From NCBI RefSeq assembly GCF_040958095.1, contig NC_091176.1, positions 43,327,969-43,391,968 of the forward strand: DNA of 64,000 bases, read 5' to 3'. This document shows positions 63,931-64,000 of the stretch, piece by piece. Position 1 is the first letter of the stretch, and every line of letters begins with the position of its first letter. Below the pieces are notes generated by a model. It saw only the letters and a program-made list of their open reading frames with translations, was not told where the DNA came from and did not search any database. This DNA comes from Procambarus clarkii. Lineage: Eukaryota; Arthropoda; Malacostraca; Decapoda; Cambaridae. The translations under genes and the position numbers were made by a program.

Positions 63931-64000
63931 ATATTTAGCGCCCTCTGATTATTCCACACATTTGATGGTGCTACATAGCCTTTCCGGTTTGGTGCCTTCT
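63931..64000 (+). other. I-type LINE 3' UTR, cut by the window edge
   Basis: Non-coding sequence after the ORF2 stop, ending in TTTGGTGCCTTCT. The 3' terminus lies outside. Confidence 0.5.

Overview
The window looks like a repeat-saturated, non-genic stretch of an arthropod genome. A decapod crustacean is the most likely source. This is inferred from Penelope-like elements with hammerhead-type ribozyme sequence, tRNA-headed SINEs whose 3' body I associate with decapods, interstitial copies of the arthropod telomere pentamer TTAGG, very long (TA)n and (GT)n runs, and minisatellites of several kilobases. I found no convincing host protein-coding gene, rRNA gene or free-standing tRNA gene. Nearly every long open frame is either a retrotransposon fragment or a tandem repeat that happens to lack stops.

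Layout. 1-3544: the 5' part of a minus-strand Ty3/gypsy element (LTR, primer site, leader, 649 codons of open gag-protease frame running off the left edge). 3545-3828: 3' end of a second, longer LTR family. 3829-6700: minus-strand LINE with ORF1 zinc knuckles and endonuclease but no RT. 6712-9617: a SINE, two minisatellites and a LINE tail. 9762-12619: a second gypsy remnant (gag start overgrown by a G-run minisatellite, tRNA-like primer site, 1.9-kb LTR). 12651-14640: a Penelope-like element (PLE) 5' end with a complete hammerhead fold, abutting a LINE RT. 14720-18955: a mosaic of LINE fragments and a SINE. 18945-21780: a degenerate PLE polymerase split by a 23-bp minisatellite. 21916-35733: about 13.8 kb made almost entirely of four tandem arrays around a 141-bp palindrome of PLE terminal sequence. 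36465-38254: PLE RT and a SINE. 38698-43056: a third gypsy element (3' LTR, integrase, RNase H, RT, protease, decayed zinc knuckle), interrupted by a 1,034-bp solo LTR and bordered by a 335-bp solo LTR. 43687-45115: PLE and RNase H fragments. 45735-52370: a minus-strand LINE whose ORF1 and endonuclease are separated by a 3.3-kb minisatellite. 52870-64000: a plus-strand I-type LINE split first by a cluster of LINE tails, (TA)n tracts and two foldback elements, and again by a 2,409-bp solo LTR.

Two patterns run through the window. Insertions are nested, and three solo LTRs still show target-site duplications, so the order of events can be read. Minisatellites and (TA)n tracts repeatedly sit inside transposon sequence rather than beside it. 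The two most unusual small structures are a hammerhead-like ribozyme in which two core positions have changed together so that their pairing is kept, and a roughly 390-bp foldback element whose inner arms are TTAGG telomere repeats.
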